Notes: a model not told the origin generated them from the sequence alone. A stretch of 64,000 nt of DNA from Streptomyces sp. RerS4 (GCF_023515955.1 NZ_CP097322.1:2172001-2236000), one strand, 5' to 3'. Positions 32,571-42,345 are shown, counted from the first letter of the stretch. Numbers and translations are program-made.

Positions 32571-34340
32571 ATGTCGGTTTCCGTAACCCTTCCGGCGCTC
32601 GGCGAGAGCGTCACTGAGGGCACTGTCACCCGCTGGCTGAAGGCCGAGGGCGAGCGCGTCGAGGCCGACGAGCCGCTGCTCGAAGTCTCGACCGACAAGG
32701 TCGACACCGAGATCCCGTCGCCCGTCTCCGGCATCCTGGCCTCCATCAAGGTCGCCGAGGACGAGACCGTCGAGGTCGGCGCCGAGCTGGCCGTCATCGA
32801 CGACGGCTCCGGCGCGCCGGCGCCCGCCGAGGCCGAGACCGTCGTGGCCGAGGTTCCGGCCGCGGCCCCGGCTCCGGTCGCCGAGGCCCCGGCCGCCGAG
32901 GCCCCGGCGGCCCCCGCACCCGCCGAGACCCAGGCTGCTGCCGCTCCCGCCGCGTCGGGCACTGATGTCGTGCTCCCCGCGCTGGGCGAGTCCGTCACCG
33001 AGGGCACCGTCACCCGCTGGCTGAAGTCGGTCGGCGAGACCGTCGAGGCCGACGAGCCGCTGCTGGAGGTGTCCACCGACAAGGTCGACACCGAGATCCC
33101 CGCGCCGGTCGGCGGCACCCTGCTGGAGATCCTCGTCGGCGAGGACGAGACCGCCGAGGTCGGCGCCCGTCTGGCCGTCATCGGTGTCGCGGGCGCGGCC
33201 CCCGCCGCCGCCCCGGCCGCCGCGGCTCCGGCTCCGGCCGCCGCCCCGGCTCCGGTTGCCGCCCCGGCGCCCGCCGCTCCGGCCGCCCCGGCTCCGGTCC
33301 AGGCCGCCGCCCCGGCCGCCGCTCCGGCTCCGGTCCAGGCCGCCGCCCCGGTGGCCGCTCCGGCTCCGGCCGCGCCGGTCGCCCCCGCCGCTCCCGCCGC
33401 CCCGGTTTCCGCCGGTGACGAGGGCGCGTACGTGACCCCGCTGGTGCGCAAGCTCGCCTCGGAGTCCGGCGTCAACCTGAACACCGTCACGGGCACCGGC
33501 GTCGGTGGCCGTATCCGCAAGCAGGACGTCCTGGCCGCCGCCGAGGCCGCCAAGGCCGCCGCTGCCGCCCCGGCTCCGGCCGCTCCGGCCGCCAAGGCTC
33601 CGGCCGCCGCGGTCTCCGAGCTGCGCGGCCAGACCGTCAAGATGACCCGCATGCGCAAGGTCATCGGCGACAACATGATGAAGGCCCTGCACTCGCAGGC
33701 GCAGCTCAGCTCCGTGGTCGAGGTGGACATCACCAAGATCATGAAGCTGCGCGAGAAGGCCAAGGCCGGCTTCCTCGCCCGCGAGGGCGTCAAGCTGTCC
33801 CCGATGCCGTTCTTCGTCAAGGCCGCCGCCCAGGCGCTGAAGGCCCACGCGGTCGTCAACGCCCGGATCAACGACGACGAGGGCACCATCACCTACTTCG
33901 ACTCGGAGAACATCGGCATCGCCGTGGACTCCGAGAAGGGCCTGATGACCCCGGTCATCAAGGGTGCCGGTGACCTCAACCTGGCGGGCATCTCCAAGGC
34001 GACCGCCGAACTGGCCGCCAAGGTCCGCGGCAACAAGATCACGCCGGACGAGCTGTCGGGCGCGACCTTCACCATCAGCAACACCGGCTCGCGCGGCGCC
34101 CTGTTCGACACGGTCATCGTGCCCCCGAACCAGGTCGCGATCCTGGGCATCGGTGCCACGGTCAAGCGTCCGGTCGTCATCGAGACCGCCGAGGGCACCA
34201 ACATCGGCATCCGCGACATGACGTACCTGACCCTGTCCTACGACCACCGCCTGGTGGACGGCGCGGACGCGGCCCGGTACCTCACGGCCGTCAAGGCCAT
34301 CCTGGAGGCCGGCGAGTTCGAGGTCGAGCTCGGCCTGTAA
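32571..34340 (+). CDS. sucB: 2-oxoacid dehydrogenase E2 acyltransferase with two lipoyl domains
   Basis: The 589-residue E2 core protein has two N-terminal lipoyl domains with lipoylated lysines K43 and K171 (both [10 protein letters not shown]). They are separated by Ala/Pro/Glu linkers, and a long Ala-Pro linker follows (about 205-280). A peripheral-subunit-binding domain follows ([13 protein letters not shown]...GRIRKQDVL), then the catalytic domain ending [16 protein letters not shown] with the active His. It is commonly annotated as dihydrolipoamide succinyltransferase. In actinobacteria this E2 serves pyruvate dehydrogenase (M. tuberculosis DlaT), and the nearby aceE supports that. The two lipoyl domains are nearly identical over their first 50 residues. 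It needs lipA and lipB products. Confidence 0.95.
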   Translation: MSVSVTLPALGESVTEGTVTRWLKAEGERVEADEPLLEVSTDKVDTEIPSPVSGILASIKVAEDETVEVGAELAVIDDGSGAPAPAEAETVVAEVPAAAPAPVAEAPAAEAPAAPAPAETQAAAAPAASGTDVVLPALGESVTEGTVTRWLKSVGETVEADEPLLEVSTDKVDTEIPAPVGGTLLEILVGEDETAEVGARLAVIGVAGAAPAAAPAAAAPAPAAAPAPVAAPAPAAPAAPAPVQAAAPAAAPAPVQAAAPVAAPAPAAPVAPAAPAAPVSAGDEGAYVTPLVRKLASESGVNLNTVTGTGVGGRIRKQDVLAAAEAAKAAAAAPAPAAPAAKAPAAAVSELRGQTVKMTRMRKVIGDNMMKALHSQAQLSSVVEVDITKIMKLREKAKAGFLAREGVKLSPMPFFVKAAAQALKAHAVVNARINDDEGTITYFDSENIGIAVDSEKGLMTPVIKGAGDLNLAGISKATAELAAKVRGNKITPDELSGATFTISNTGSRGALFDTVIVPPNQVAILGIGATVKRPVVIETAEGTNIGIRDMTYLTLSYDHRLVDGADAARYLTAVKAILEAGEFEVELGL

Positions 34341-34371
34341 GGCTCTCGCGCACAGCCCCGGCTGTCGCTCG

Positions 34372-34409
34372 CGGCGCCCCCGCCCGGATCCGTCCGGGCG
34401 GGGGCGCCG
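34372..34409 (+). terminator. Hairpin terminator after the E2 gene
   Basis: A perfect 17-bp stem, 34372-34388 with 34393-34409 (CGGCGCCCCCGCCCGGA and complement), closes the lpdA-E2 unit. Confidence 0.88.
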
Positions 34410-34526
34410 TCGTTGTAACGAGCCTCACCCTGCGTCCCTGCCGACGAACGCATCGCAGCGGTCCACGGCGGCCTTATTGTCTAGGCATCAGGCACCGCGT
34501 GTCCGCACACAGGAGTTGAACCGCCG

Positions 34527-35153
34527 ATGATCACCCCACCCGTCGTGCACTCGCTGCGCGAGCAGATCCGCGAGCACATCGTGGAGGGGATCGTCAGCGG
34601 CCGCTGGAAGCCCGGTGAGCGGATCGTCGAGCGGCGGATCGCGGTGGAGCTGGAGGTCAGCCAGACGCCCGTACGGGAGGCCCTGCGCGAGCTGGAGACG
34701 CTGCGGCTGATCGAGTCGGCGCCGAACAAGGGGGTCCGCGTACGGAACCTCTCGGCGGCGGACCTGGAGGAGATCTACCCGGTGCGGGCCGGCCTGGAGC
34801 AGATCGCGGCGGAGCTGGCCGCGCCCCGGCTGGCGGCCGACTGCTCGGCCCTGGAACCGCACGTGGCGGCCCTGTGGGAGGCCGACCGGATCGAGGACGG
34901 CACGGCGCAGGTGCGACACACGGTGGGCTTCCACCGGGAGATGGTGCGCGCGGCCGGCAACAGCGTCCTCCTGCACACCTGGGAGAGCCTGGGCATCGAG
35001 GTGTTCACGGCCCTGTCGATCCGGTGGCTGGGAACCGTCCAGAAGTCCTACGCGGAGGAGCACGAGGCGCTCGTGGCCGCCTTCCGTGCTCAGGATCCGG
35101 AAATCGGCGTGCTCGTGAAGCGGCACGTCCTGGGCTGCGCGCCCCGCGCCTGA
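34527..35153 (+). CDS. GntR-family (FadR/FCD subfamily) transcriptional regulator
   Basis: This 208-residue protein has an N-terminal winged helix-turn-helix (LREQIREHIVEGIVSGRWKPGERI and VSQTPVREALRELETLRLI), followed by an all-helical FCD-type effector domain with the metal-site-like residues VRHTVGFHREMV. FCD regulators often sense small organic acids. Its position between the E2 gene and aceE suggests a PdhR-like role. A palindrome at 35288-35304 in front of aceE is a candidate operator. TTGTCTAGGCA (34477-34487), 40 bp before its own ATG, resembles the TTGTC-TA-GACAA type of GntR site and could mean autoregulation. AGGAG lies 12 nt before the start. Effector unknown. Confidence 0.92.
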   Translation: MITPPVVHSLREQIREHIVEGIVSGRWKPGERIVERRIAVELEVSQTPVREALRELETLRLIESAPNKGVRVRNLSAADLEEIYPVRAGLEQIAAELAAPRLAADCSALEPHVAALWEADRIEDGTAQVRHTVGFHREMVRAAGNSVLLHTWESLGIEVFTALSIRWLGTVQKSYAEEHEALVAAFRAQDPEIGVLVKRHVLGCAPRA

Positions 35154-35287
35154 CCTGCTGTTTTGAGGGGCTCTCCAGGGGCCCTCCGGCACTTGGCCCT
35201 GTACTGGATCCACCGGCACGGCGTGCCCGACTTCATGGCACCGGGTGCCGACTTTTCGCGCAAGGCCATTTATTCGTCACTTTTATT

Positions 35288-35304
35288 TGATCGATCATCG
35301 ATCA
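35288..35304 (+). promoter_or_regulatory. Candidate GntR operator in front of aceE
   Basis: TGATCGATCATCGATCA is a perfect 8-bp inverted repeat with a 1-bp centre and contains the 10-bp palindrome TGATCGATCA. It lies in an AT-rich patch 108 bp before the aceE ATG. TACAGT at 35311-35316 could be the -10 box, so a bound protein would cover the -35 region. Confidence 0.6.
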
Positions 35305-35411
35305 GCGCTTTACAGTCGACCCGGACCCCAACCGGGTTCATCGACCCTGTCCTGCCCGTCAGGGTTTTCTTCACCACCTCCTCTCCTTTGTCCGGAAGGC
35401 GGCGCACACCG

Positions 35412-38096
35412 ATGTCCGACCCCGTAGGAAAGCTTCCGAGCGAGCTCGACCAGCTCCCGGACCGCGACACCGAGGAGACCGCCGAATGGGCGGCCTCCCT
35501 CGACGCCGTCGCCAAGGCCGCCGGTTCGCGCCGCGCCGAGTACCTGCTCCGCCGCACCCTCCAGCACGCCGAGGCCGCCGGCCTCGCCCTGCCCAAGCTG
35601 CTGGAGACGGACTACGTCAACACCATCCCGACCTCCGCGGAGCCCGAGTTCCCCGGTGACGAGGCGATGGAAGCCAGGATCACCGCGTGGAACCGCTGGA
35701 ACGCGGCCGCCATGGTGACCCGCGGCTCCAAGTACGGCGTCGGCGGCCACATCGCCACCTTCGCCTCCGCCGCGTGGCTGTACGAGACCGGCTTCCAGCA
35801 CTTCTTCCGGGGCAAGGAGGCCGACGGATCGGGCGACCAGCTCTACATCCAGGGCCACGCCTCCCCCGGCATCTACGCCCGCGCCTTCCTCGACGGGCGC
35901 GTCTCCGAGCAGCAGCTCGACAACTTCCGCCAGGAGTCCGGCGGCAACGGCCTGCCGTCCTACCCGCACCCGCGGCGCCTGCCGTGGCTGTGGGAGTTCC
36001 CCACGGTCTCCATGGGCCTCGGCCCGCTCTCCGCGATCTACCAGGCGCGCTTCAACCGCTACCTGGAGAACCGCAACATCAAGGACACCTCCAACTCGCA
36101 CGTCTGGGCCTTCCTCGGCGACGGCGAGATGGACGAGCCCGAGTCGACCGCCGCCCTGGCCCTGGCCTCCCGCGAGCGGCTCGACAACCTGACCTTCGTC
36201 ATCAACTGCAACCTGCAGCGCCTCGACGGTCCGGTCCGCGCCAACTTCCGCGTGGTCCAGGAGCTGGAGGCCCAGTTCCGCGGCGCCGGCTGGAACGTCA
36301 TCAAGTCGCTGTGGGGCTCCGCCTGGGACGAGCTGTTCCAGCTCGACACCACGGGCGCGCTCGTACGCCGCCTGCGCGAGGTACCCGACGCGCAGTTCCA
36401 GACGTACGCGACGCGCGACGTGGCGTACATCCGCCAGCACTTCTTCGGCGCGAACGCCGAGCTCGTGCGGCTGGCCGGCGTGCTCTCCGACGCGAAGATC
36501 GCCGAGTGCTTCCACAGCTCCCGCGGCGGCCACGAGCCCCGCAAGGTCTACGCCGCGTACAAGGCCGCCCTGGAGCACAAGGGCGCGCCGACGGTCATCC
36601 TCGCGCAGACCGTCAAGGGCTACACGCTGGGCGCCGGGTTCGAGTCGAAGAACGCGAACCACCAGATGAAGAAGCTGACGATCGACGAGTTCAAGGACAT
36701 GCGCGACCTCCTTGGCCTCCCGATCCCCGACAGCGCCTTCGCCGACGGCCAGGTCCCGTACGGCCACCCGGGCGCGGACAGCCCCGAGGTGCGGTACCTG
36801 AACGAGCGCCGCGCGGCCCTCGGCGGTCCGGCCCCGGCCCGCAAGGTCCACCACGTGGCCCTGCCCGCGCCGGCCGAGCGTTCGTTCGCCCCGCTGCTCA
36901 AGGGCTCGGGCAAGCAGGAGATGGCCACCACCATGGCCTTCGTCCGGCTCGTCAAGGACCTGATGCGGGACAAGGAGACCGGCAAGCGCTGGGTGCCGAT
37001 CGTCCCCGACGAGGCCCGTACCTTCGGTATGGAGTCCCTCTTCCCGTCGGCCGGCATCTACTCGCCGCTGGGTCAGACGTACGAGCCCGTCGACCGCGAC
37101 CAGCTCATGTACTACAAGGAAGCCAAGGACGGCCAGATCCTCAACGAGGGGATCACCGAGGCCGGCGCCATGGCCGACTTCATCGCCGCCTGCACGTCGT
37201 ACGCGACGCACGGCGAGCCGATGATCCCCTTCTACATCTTCTACTCGATGTTCGGCTGGCAGCGCACCGCCGACCAGATGTGGCAGCTCGCCGACCAGCT
37301 CGGCAAGGGCTTCATCGTCGGCGCCACCGCCGGCCGCACCACGCTGACCGGTGAGGGCCTCCAGCACGCGGACGGCCACTCGCACCTGATCGCGTCCACG
37401 AACCCGGCGTCGCTGAACTACGACCCGGCCTTCGCGTACGAGATCGCGGTGATCGTCAAGGACGGTCTGCGCCGCATGTACGGCGAGAAGCCGGAAGACG
37501 TCTTCTACTACCTGACGGTCTACAACGAGCCGAAGGTGCAGCCGGCCATGCCGGAGGGCGTGGAAGAGGGGATCCTCAAGGGCCTCTACCGCTTCAACAC
37601 GGCGGCGGACCTGGCGGAGGCGGCCCCGGCCGCCGACGCCCCGAAGATCCAGCTCATGGCCTCGGGTACGGCGATCCACTGGGTGCTGGAGGCGCAGAAG
37701 CTGCTCGCCGCCGACTGGAACGTGGCCGCCGACGTCTGGTCCGCCACCTCCTGGGGCGAGCTGCGCCGCGACGCGCTGGAGTGCGACGAGGCCCTGCTGC
37801 GCGGCGAGGTCCGCACCCCGTACGTCACCCGCGCGCTGGAAGGCGCGCAGGGCCCGGTGCTGGCCGTCTCCGACTGGATGCGTCAGGTCCCGGACCAGAT
37901 CAGCCAGTGGGTCGAGCAGGACTACACCTCGCTGGGCACGGACGGCTTCGGTCTGTCCGACACCCGCGAGGGCGCCCGCCGCCACTTCGGCGTCGACGCC
38001 CAGTCGATCGTCGTGGCCGCGCTGGCTCAGCTGGCCCGGCGCGGCGAGGTCCCGGCGTCCTCCGTCAAGGAGGCCCGGGAGCGCTACGGCCTCTGA
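35412..38096 (+). CDS. aceE: Pyruvate dehydrogenase E1 component (homodimeric AceE type)
   Basis: AceE decarboxylates pyruvate with thiamine diphosphate and acetylates the lipoyl arm of E2. The 894-residue length and homodimeric type fit. Seen are the N-terminal [18 protein letters not shown], the FQHFFRGK region and the ThDP-binding motif [10 protein letters not shown]...[11 protein letters not shown]. The pyrimidine-binding domain has the [16 protein letters not shown] and [11 protein letters not shown] blocks, and the C-terminal domain has [24 protein letters not shown] 35412 is chosen (GGAAGG about 13 nt upstream); the open frame before it is promoter sequence. The palindrome at 35288 and the adjacent GntR gene suggest local control. 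Confidence 0.97.
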   Translation: MSDPVGKLPSELDQLPDRDTEETAEWAASLDAVAKAAGSRRAEYLLRRTLQHAEAAGLALPKLLETDYVNTIPTSAEPEFPGDEAMEARITAWNRWNAAAMVTRGSKYGVGGHIATFASAAWLYETGFQHFFRGKEADGSGDQLYIQGHASPGIYARAFLDGRVSEQQLDNFRQESGGNGLPSYPHPRRLPWLWEFPTVSMGLGPLSAIYQARFNRYLENRNIKDTSNSHVWAFLGDGEMDEPESTAALALASRERLDNLTFVINCNLQRLDGPVRANFRVVQELEAQFRGAGWNVIKSLWGSAWDELFQLDTTGALVRRLREVPDAQFQTYATRDVAYIRQHFFGANAELVRLAGVLSDAKIAECFHSSRGGHEPRKVYAAYKAALEHKGAPTVILAQTVKGYTLGAGFESKNANHQMKKLTIDEFKDMRDLLGLPIPDSAFADGQVPYGHPGADSPEVRYLNERRAALGGPAPARKVHHVALPAPAERSFAPLLKGSGKQEMATTMAFVRLVKDLMRDKETGKRWVPIVPDEARTFGMESLFPSAGIYSPLGQTYEPVDRDQLMYYKEAKDGQILNEGITEAGAMADFIAACTSYATHGEPMIPFYIFYSMFGWQRTADQMWQLADQLGKGFIVGATAGRTTLTGEGLQHADGHSHLIASTNPASLNYDPAFAYEIAVIVKDGLRRMYGEKPEDVFYYLTVYNEPKVQPAMPEGVEEGILKGLYRFNTAADLAEAAPAADAPKIQLMASGTAIHWVLEAQKLLAADWNVAADVWSATSWGELRRDALECDEALLRGEVRTPYVTRALEGAQGPVLAVSDWMRQVPDQISQWVEQDYTSLGTDGFGLSDTREGARRHFGVDAQSIVVAALAQLARRGEVPASSVKEARERYGL

Positions 38097-38120
38097 GGCC
38101 GCTGTCGTTCGAGTACGCCG

Positions 38121-38164
38121 AAGGCCGGTGTCCCCCCCCCCTCACGGGGGTGGACACCGGCCTT
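38121..38164 (+). terminator. Hairpin terminator after aceE
   Basis: A 13-bp outer stem, AAGGCCGGTGTCC (38121-38133) with its complement 38152-38164, and an inner C-run/G-run extension. It lies 24 nt past the aceE stop. Confidence 0.85.
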
Positions 38165-38217
38165 TGGCCGTATGAGCGGTGGCGGCGAGGGGGTCGACCC
38201 GTGATGCTTGTCCCGTG

Positions 38218-38736
38218 ATGGACGAGACGGAGTTCTGGGAGATCGTCGACCGTACCCGCGAGGCCGCCGAGGGCGACCCCGAGGAGCACGCCGAGCTGCT
38301 CGTGGAACGGCTGACGCAGCTCGATCCCGACTCCGTGCTGGACTTCGCGCGACATTTCGAGTCGCGCTACAACCGGGCGTACACCTGGGACCTGTGGGGC
38401 GCGGCGTGGGTGCTGCTGGACGGGGCGAGCGACGACGCGTTCGACTACTTCCGGTGCTGGCTGATCGGCCAGGGCCGGGAGGTGTTCGAGGGCGGCGTCC
38501 ACGACCCGGACCGGTTGGCGGAGTTGCTGGGCGAGTTCGACGAGGAGATCGACGGGGACGGCGAGGAGCTGGGGTACGCGGCCGACGAGGCGTACGAGCA
38601 GCTGACGGGCGCGGTCGCGCCGGACCTGGGGATCCCCCTGCAACCGGCCGAGCCGGAGGGCACCGCGCTGGACTTCGAGGACGAAGCCGTGTTGGCGGAG
38701 CGCTTCCCCCGGCTGTGGGCGCGGTTCCGGGGCTGA
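38218..38736 (+). CDS. DUF4240 domain protein
   Basis: The 172-residue very acidic cytoplasmic protein begins MDETEFWEIVDRTREAA and contains FDYFRCWLIGQGREVFEG, the characteristic DUF4240 block. These proteins are often linked to WGR-type or toxin-immunity-like contexts, but no partner gene is seen here and the role is unknown. GTG at 38215 directly precedes the ATG and could also serve as start. No good ribosome site is visible. It converges with the SDR gene; 35 bp separate the stops, with no clear hairpin. Confidence 0.85.
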   Translation: MDETEFWEIVDRTREAAEGDPEEHAELLVERLTQLDPDSVLDFARHFESRYNRAYTWDLWGAAWVLLDGASDDAFDYFRCWLIGQGREVFEGGVHDPDRLAELLGEFDEEIDGDGEELGYAADEAYEQLTGAVAPDLGIPLQPAEPEGTALDFEDEAVLAERFPRLWARFRG

Positions 38737-38771
38737 GGGTGCTGAGGATCCCGTCCCGGGGCAGCCGTCGA

Positions 38772-39542
38772 TCAGTAGTGGGTGCCGCCGTCGATGCGGA
38801 TCTCGGTGCCGGTGATGAAGGCGCCGTCCTGCGAGCCGAGCATGGCGACGACGCCGGCGACGGTCTCGGGGCCCGCGAAGCCCTGGCCGAGGGCCGGGGC
38901 GAGCTTGGCGAACAGGCTCCAGTCGGTGTCCTCCGGCAGGCCGGGACCGTTGCCGGTGGTCATGCCGCTCTCGATGGAGCCGGGGGCCACGGCGACGAAG
39001 CGCAGGCCCTGCTTGCTGTACTCGGCGGCCAGCGCGTGGGTCATGGACTGGATGCCGCCCTTGCTGGCCGCGTAGGCGGACATGTAGGGGTGGGCGAAGT
39101 TCGCCGAGGTGGAGCTGAAGTTCACCACGACCGGCTGTGCGCCGGCGAGCAGCGCCGGGAGGGATTCGCGGATCATCAGGAAGGTGCCGGTCAGGTTGAC
39201 CGCGATGACCTTGTTCCAGAGGTCGAGCGTGGTCTGGTGGGTGTGCGCGGAGCGCAGGATGCCCGCCGCGTTGACCAGGACGTCGATCCCGGTGAGGGCG
39301 TCCACGGCGGCGGCGACGCCGGCCCGGACGGCGGCCTCGTCGGATATGTCGAGGACGGCGGTCGTCAGCCGGTCGGCGTGGCCGTCGGCGAGCGCCCGGT
39401 CGGCGGTGGCCTTGAGGCCGGCCTCGTTGACGTCGACGGTGTGGACGCGGCCGCCCTCGGCGAGAATGCGGTGCACGGTGGCCTGGCCGATGCCGGAGCC
39501 GCCGCCGGTGATGAGGACACGACGTCCTTCGTAACGGTTCAT
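38772..39542 (-). CDS. SDR-family NAD(P)-dependent oxidoreductase
   Basis: This classical short-chain dehydrogenase has 256 residues: the cofactor motif LITGGGSGIGQATV near residue 10, the NAAG block (LVNAAGILRS), catalytic Ser in VNFSSTSA and the YAASKGG Tyr-x3-Lys pair. A C-terminal DGGTHY ending is typical of enzymes close to 3-oxoacyl-ACP reductases. The acidic VDVNEAGL after strand 2 suggests NAD rather than NADP. The substrate is unknown. It is divergent from a TetR regulator with 86 bp between starts, and a palindrome in that gap suggests the regulator controls it. An open frame upstream of 39542 is not conserved. Confidence 0.93.
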   Translation of the reverse strand: MNRYEGRRVLITGGGSGIGQATVHRILAEGGRVHTVDVNEAGLKATADRALADGHADRLTTAVLDISDEAAVRAGVAAAVDALTGIDVLVNAAGILRSAHTHQTTLDLWNKVIAVNLTGTFLMIRESLPALLAGAQPVVVNFSSTSANFAHPYMSAYAASKGGIQSMTHALAAEYSKQGLRFVAVAPGSIESGMTTGNGPGLPEDTDWSLFAKLAPALGQGFAGPETVAGVVAMLGSQDGAFITGTEIRIDGGTHY

Positions 39543-39573
39543 GGGGCGAGCGTACCGAGTCGATGACACGTTT

Positions 39574-39586
39574 TGCCATAGTGGCA
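39574..39586. promoter_or_regulatory. Candidate TetR operator between the SDR and TetR genes
   Basis: TGCCATAGTGGCA is a perfect 5-bp inverted repeat with a 3-bp spacer, centred in the 86-bp divergent promoter region. A third related GATGC-like half-site follows (GCATCGAATGCA). The AT content is locally raised. Assignment to the TetR protein is by position only. Confidence 0.5.
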
Positions 39587-39628
39587 TCGAATGCAATCGT
39601 CTGACATCCCGGGCGGTACGCTTCACCC

Positions 39629-40282
39629 GTGAGATCTCTCCGCCCGTACTCTCCCCCGAGCGGCCCCGGAACCCCGTCGCTGACCGAGCGGCGCAAGGCC
39701 GCCACGCAACTCGACATCGCCCGCGCGGCCTGCGAGCTCTTCGCCGAACAAGGCCCCGACGCCACCACCGCCGAGGACATCGCCCACCGCGCCGGGGTGG
39801 CCCTGCGCACGTTCTACCGCTACTTCCGCAACAAGCAGGAGGCGGTGGCCCCGCTGCTCGCGGGCGGCGGCGACGCGTGGCGCGCCCTGCTCTCCGAAGA
39901 GGACCCCGGCACCCCCCTGGCGGCGGCCCTGGAGCGCGCGGTGACGCGCGCGCTCAGCGATTCCCAGGCCGTCGAGGAGGGCCTTGAGGTCACCCGGGGG
40001 CTGCTGCGCGCCGCCACGGGCGACGAGGCGCTGCGGGCCGTCTGGTACCGGGTGAACCAGGAGTCCGAGGAGCGGCTGGTGCCGGTGGTGGCCCGGCTGG
40101 CCGGCCCGGAGGCGAGCGAGGTGTCCGTACGTCTGGTGGCGGCGGCCGCCACGGACGCGATCCGCGTCGCGCTGGAGGTCTGGTCGGCCGGCGACGACCC
40201 GGTCTCGGGCCCCGGCTCCCCCGCCGACCTGGCGGTGCGCTGCCTGCGCGAGCTCACGGGCGCGATGCCCCTGCTCCGCTGA
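39629..40282 (+). CDS. TetR-family transcriptional regulator
   Basis: This 217-residue regulator starts at GTG. After a Pro/Ser-rich N terminus comes the TetR helix-turn-helix (IARAACELFAEQGPDATTAEDIAHRAGVALRTFYRYFRNKQE). The C-terminal ligand domain is helical and Ala/Glu-rich, as in MftR-like actinobacterial members. It is divergent from the SDR gene and probably represses it through the intergenic palindrome. Ligand unknown. It is followed, convergently, by the small secreted Asp/His/Trp-rich protein gene 43 bp away. Confidence 0.92.
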   Translation: MRSLRPYSPPSGPGTPSLTERRKAATQLDIARAACELFAEQGPDATTAEDIAHRAGVALRTFYRYFRNKQEAVAPLLAGGGDAWRALLSEEDPGTPLAAALERAVTRALSDSQAVEEGLEVTRGLLRAATGDEALRAVWYRVNQESEERLVPVVARLAGPEASEVSVRLVAAAATDAIRVALEVWSAGDDPVSGPGSPADLAVRCLRELTGAMPLLR

Positions 40283-40325
40283 TCGCGGAACAGGGGCATC
40301 GGGGGGAGGCTACGGGTGCGGCGGG

Positions 40326-40598
40326 TCAGCGCCAGCCGCCCCAATCGTCGTACCGGTCGCCGTGGTGCCAGTTGGCGTGGTCCCAACGGCCCCAGTCGTC
40401 GTCCCAGTCGTGGTCGTGGTCGCTCCAGCGGCCGTTCCCGCCGCCGCCACAGTCGTCGTCGTTCCAGTGGTTCGAGTGCCGGTAGTCCGAGCGCCCGCCC
40501 CAACCGCCGTCGTGGGCGGAAGCACTGGTCAGCGGCAGCAGGCCGAGCGTGAGCCCGGCGGCCCCCGCGACAACGGCTCCAACGATCCTACGGCGCAT
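40326..40598 (-). CDS. Small secreted Asp/His/Trp/Gly-rich protein (90 aa)
   Basis: The precursor has a clear signal peptide (RRRIVGAVVAGAAGLTLGLLPLTSASAHD, cleavage after ASA about residue 28). The mature 62 residues are extraordinarily biased: about one residue in five is Asp, and His, Trp and Gly dominate the rest, in repeating units such as WSDHDHDWDDDWGRWDH. A single Cys is present (DDDCGGGG). No family is recognised. The composition suggests metal binding (His/Asp) or interaction with a wall polymer. AGGTG about 8 nt before the ATG could be the ribosome site. It lies downstream of glnA on the same strand, separated by the glnA terminator. Confidence 0.75.
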   Translation of the reverse strand: MRRRIVGAVVAGAAGLTLGLLPLTSASAHDGGWGGRSDYRHSNHWNDDDCGGGGNGRWSDHDHDWDDDWGRWDHANWHHGDRYDDWGGWR

Positions 40599-40684
40599 CC
40601 TGACGCACCTCCGAACGTGTCTCGCTTATAGGGCGTTTACGTCGCTATCCACCGTCACCCGGACAGACCTGCCTGTCAAAAGCA

Positions 40685-40727
40685 GAAGGCCCCCGACCCC
40701 TCTCCGAAGAGAGCGGCGGGGGCCTTC
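40685..40727 (-). terminator. Hairpin terminator after glnA
   Basis: An 11-bp stem, GAAGGCCCCCG (40685-40695) with 40717-40727, encloses a 21-nt loop that has a small inner TCTCC-GAAGA-GAG hairpin. It lies 25 nt past the glnA stop. Confidence 0.8.
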
Positions 40728-40751
40728 CCTGCCTACGCTGACCTGGGGTTC

Positions 40752-42161
40752 TTACAGGTCGAAGTAGAGCTCGAACTCGTGCGGGTGCGGGCGCTGCGCG
40801 ATCGGGGCGATCTCGTGCGTGCGCTTGTAGTCGATCCAGGTCTCGATCAGGTCCTGGGTGAAGACACCGCCGGCGAGGAGGTACTCGTGGTCCTCTTCCA
40901 GGGCCTTGAGGACGGCGTCCAGGCTGGTCGGGACCTGCGGGACGCTCGCGTGCTCGTCGGGCGAGAGCTCGTAGAGGTCCTTGTCGATCGGCTCCATCGG
41001 CTCGATCTTGTTCTTGACACCGTCGAGGCCCGCGAGGAGCAGGGCCGAGAAGGCGAGGTACGGGTTCGAGGACGGGTCCGGCGCGCGGAACTCGACGCGC
41101 TTGGCCTTCGGGTTCGAGCCCGTGATCGGGATGCGCATGGCGGCGGAGCGGTTGCGCTGCGAGTACACCATGTTGACCGGCGCTTCGAAGCCCGGCACCA
41201 GGCGGTGGTAGGAGTTCACCGTCGGGTTGGTGAAGGCCAGCAGCGACGGGGCGTGCTTGAGGATGCCGCCGATGTAGTAGCGCGCGGTGTCCGACAGGCC
41301 CGCGTAGCCGGCCTCGTCGTAGAACAGCGGCTCGCCGTTCGCCCACAGCGACTGGTGCACGTGCATGCCCGAGCCGTTGTCACCGAAGATCGGCTTCGGC
41401 ATGAAGGTCGCGGTCTTGCCGTTGCGCCAGGCGACGTTCTTCACGACGTACTTGAAGAGCATCAGGTCGTCGGCCGCGGCGAGCAGCGTGTTGAACTTGT
41501 AGTTGATCTCGGCCTGGCCACCGGTGCCGACCTCGTGGTGCTGGCGCTCGACCTGGAGGCCCTGGGCGTCCAGTTCGAGGGAGATCTCGGCGCGCAGGTC
41601 GGCGAAGTGGTCGACCGGGGCTACGGGGAAGTAACCACCCTTGTAGCGGACCTTGTAGCCGCGGTTGTTCTCCTCGGAGCCCGTGTTCCAGGCGCCGGCC
41701 TCGGAGTCGATGTGGTAGAAGGCCTCGTTCGCGGAGGTCGCGAAGCGCACGCTGTCGAACACGTAGAACTCGGCCTCGGGGCCGAAGAACGCGGTGTCGG
41801 CGATGCCGGTGGAGGCGAGGTACGCCTCGGCCTTCTTCGCGATGTTGCGCGGGTCGCGGCTGTAGGCCTCACCCGTGATCGGGTCGTGGATGAAGAAGTT
41901 GATGTTGAGCGTCTTGTCCTTGCGGAACGGGTCCAGGCGCGCGGTGGTGATGTCGGCGCGCAGCGCCATGTCGGACTCGTGGATCGCCTGGAAGCCGCGG
42001 ATCGAGGATCCGTCGAAGGCGAGCTCCTCCGCCGGGTCGAACGCTCGCGCCGGGATGGTGAAGTGCTGCATCACACCAGGCAGGTCGCAGAAGCGGACGT
42101 CGACGAACTTGACGTCGTTCTCCTCGATGTACTGCTTCACTTCGTCGGCGTTCTTGAACAT
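40752..42161 (-). CDS. glnA: Glutamine synthetase type I (GlnA)
   Basis: The 469-residue type I-beta glutamine synthetase forms a dodecamer that makes glutamine from glutamate, ammonia and ATP. Visible are the N-terminal beta-grasp with [16 protein letters not shown], the metal and glutamate sites in [22 protein letters not shown], the [10 protein letters not shown] block and the adenylylation site Y397 in DLYELSPDE. The conserved tyrosine indicates control by the adenylyltransferase GlnE, which is not in the window. A four-box GlnR operator lies upstream. The other glutamine synthetase, glnII, is 15 kb away. It is transcribed towards the small secreted-protein gene. Confidence 0.97.
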   Translation of the reverse strand: MFKNADEVKQYIEENDVKFVDVRFCDLPGVMQHFTIPARAFDPAEELAFDGSSIRGFQAIHESDMALRADITTARLDPFRKDKTLNINFFIHDPITGEAYSRDPRNIAKKAEAYLASTGIADTAFFGPEAEFYVFDSVRFATSANEAFYHIDSEAGAWNTGSEENNRGYKVRYKGGYFPVAPVDHFADLRAEISLELDAQGLQVERQHHEVGTGGQAEINYKFNTLLAAADDLMLFKYVVKNVAWRNGKTATFMPKPIFGDNGSGMHVHQSLWANGEPLFYDEAGYAGLSDTARYYIGGILKHAPSLLAFTNPTVNSYHRLVPGFEAPVNMVYSQRNRSAAMRIPITGSNPKAKRVEFRAPDPSSNPYLAFSALLLAGLDGVKNKIEPMEPIDKDLYELSPDEHASVPQVPTSLDAVLKALEEDHEYLLAGGVFTQDLIETWIDYKRTHEIAPIAQRPHPHEFELYFDL

Positions 42162-42259
42162 CCAACTCCTCCTACTCCCGTCCCGGGGAGGGGGCGGGCT
42201 TTATAGCTCGTGGTGCGTCAGTGCGGTGCCGCACGCTGACCCGACCATAAGCAGGCGGG

Positions 42260-42297
42260 ATTTCCCAAGCATGACCCATTTGTTTCGCACAAGTTAA
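42260..42297 (-). promoter_or_regulatory. GlnR operator upstream of glnA
   Basis: On the minus strand the half-sites TTAAC, GAAAC, GTCAT and GAAAT are separated by exactly 6 nt each, the a1-b1-a2-b2 layout of GlnR boxes (gTnAc-n6-GaAAc, twice). It ends 98 bp before the glnA start. GlnR is the OmpR-type nitrogen regulator of Streptomyces; its gene is not in the window. Confidence 0.85.
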
Positions 42298-42345
42298 CCA
42301 GGGTCCCGTCGGAGGGCCGGGAAGCACCACCGGTACCGTGGTCGG

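Noticed and set aside
35310..37985. An 891-codon frame opposite aceE
   Set aside because: Antisense shadow of a conserved E1 gene; its translation is repetitive and matches no family.
40310..40525. Thr/Gly-rich minus-strand frame overlapping the secreted Asp/His/Trp-rich gene
   Set aside because: Homopolymer-like Thr and Gly runs; the overlapping frame has a signal peptide and is the better gene.
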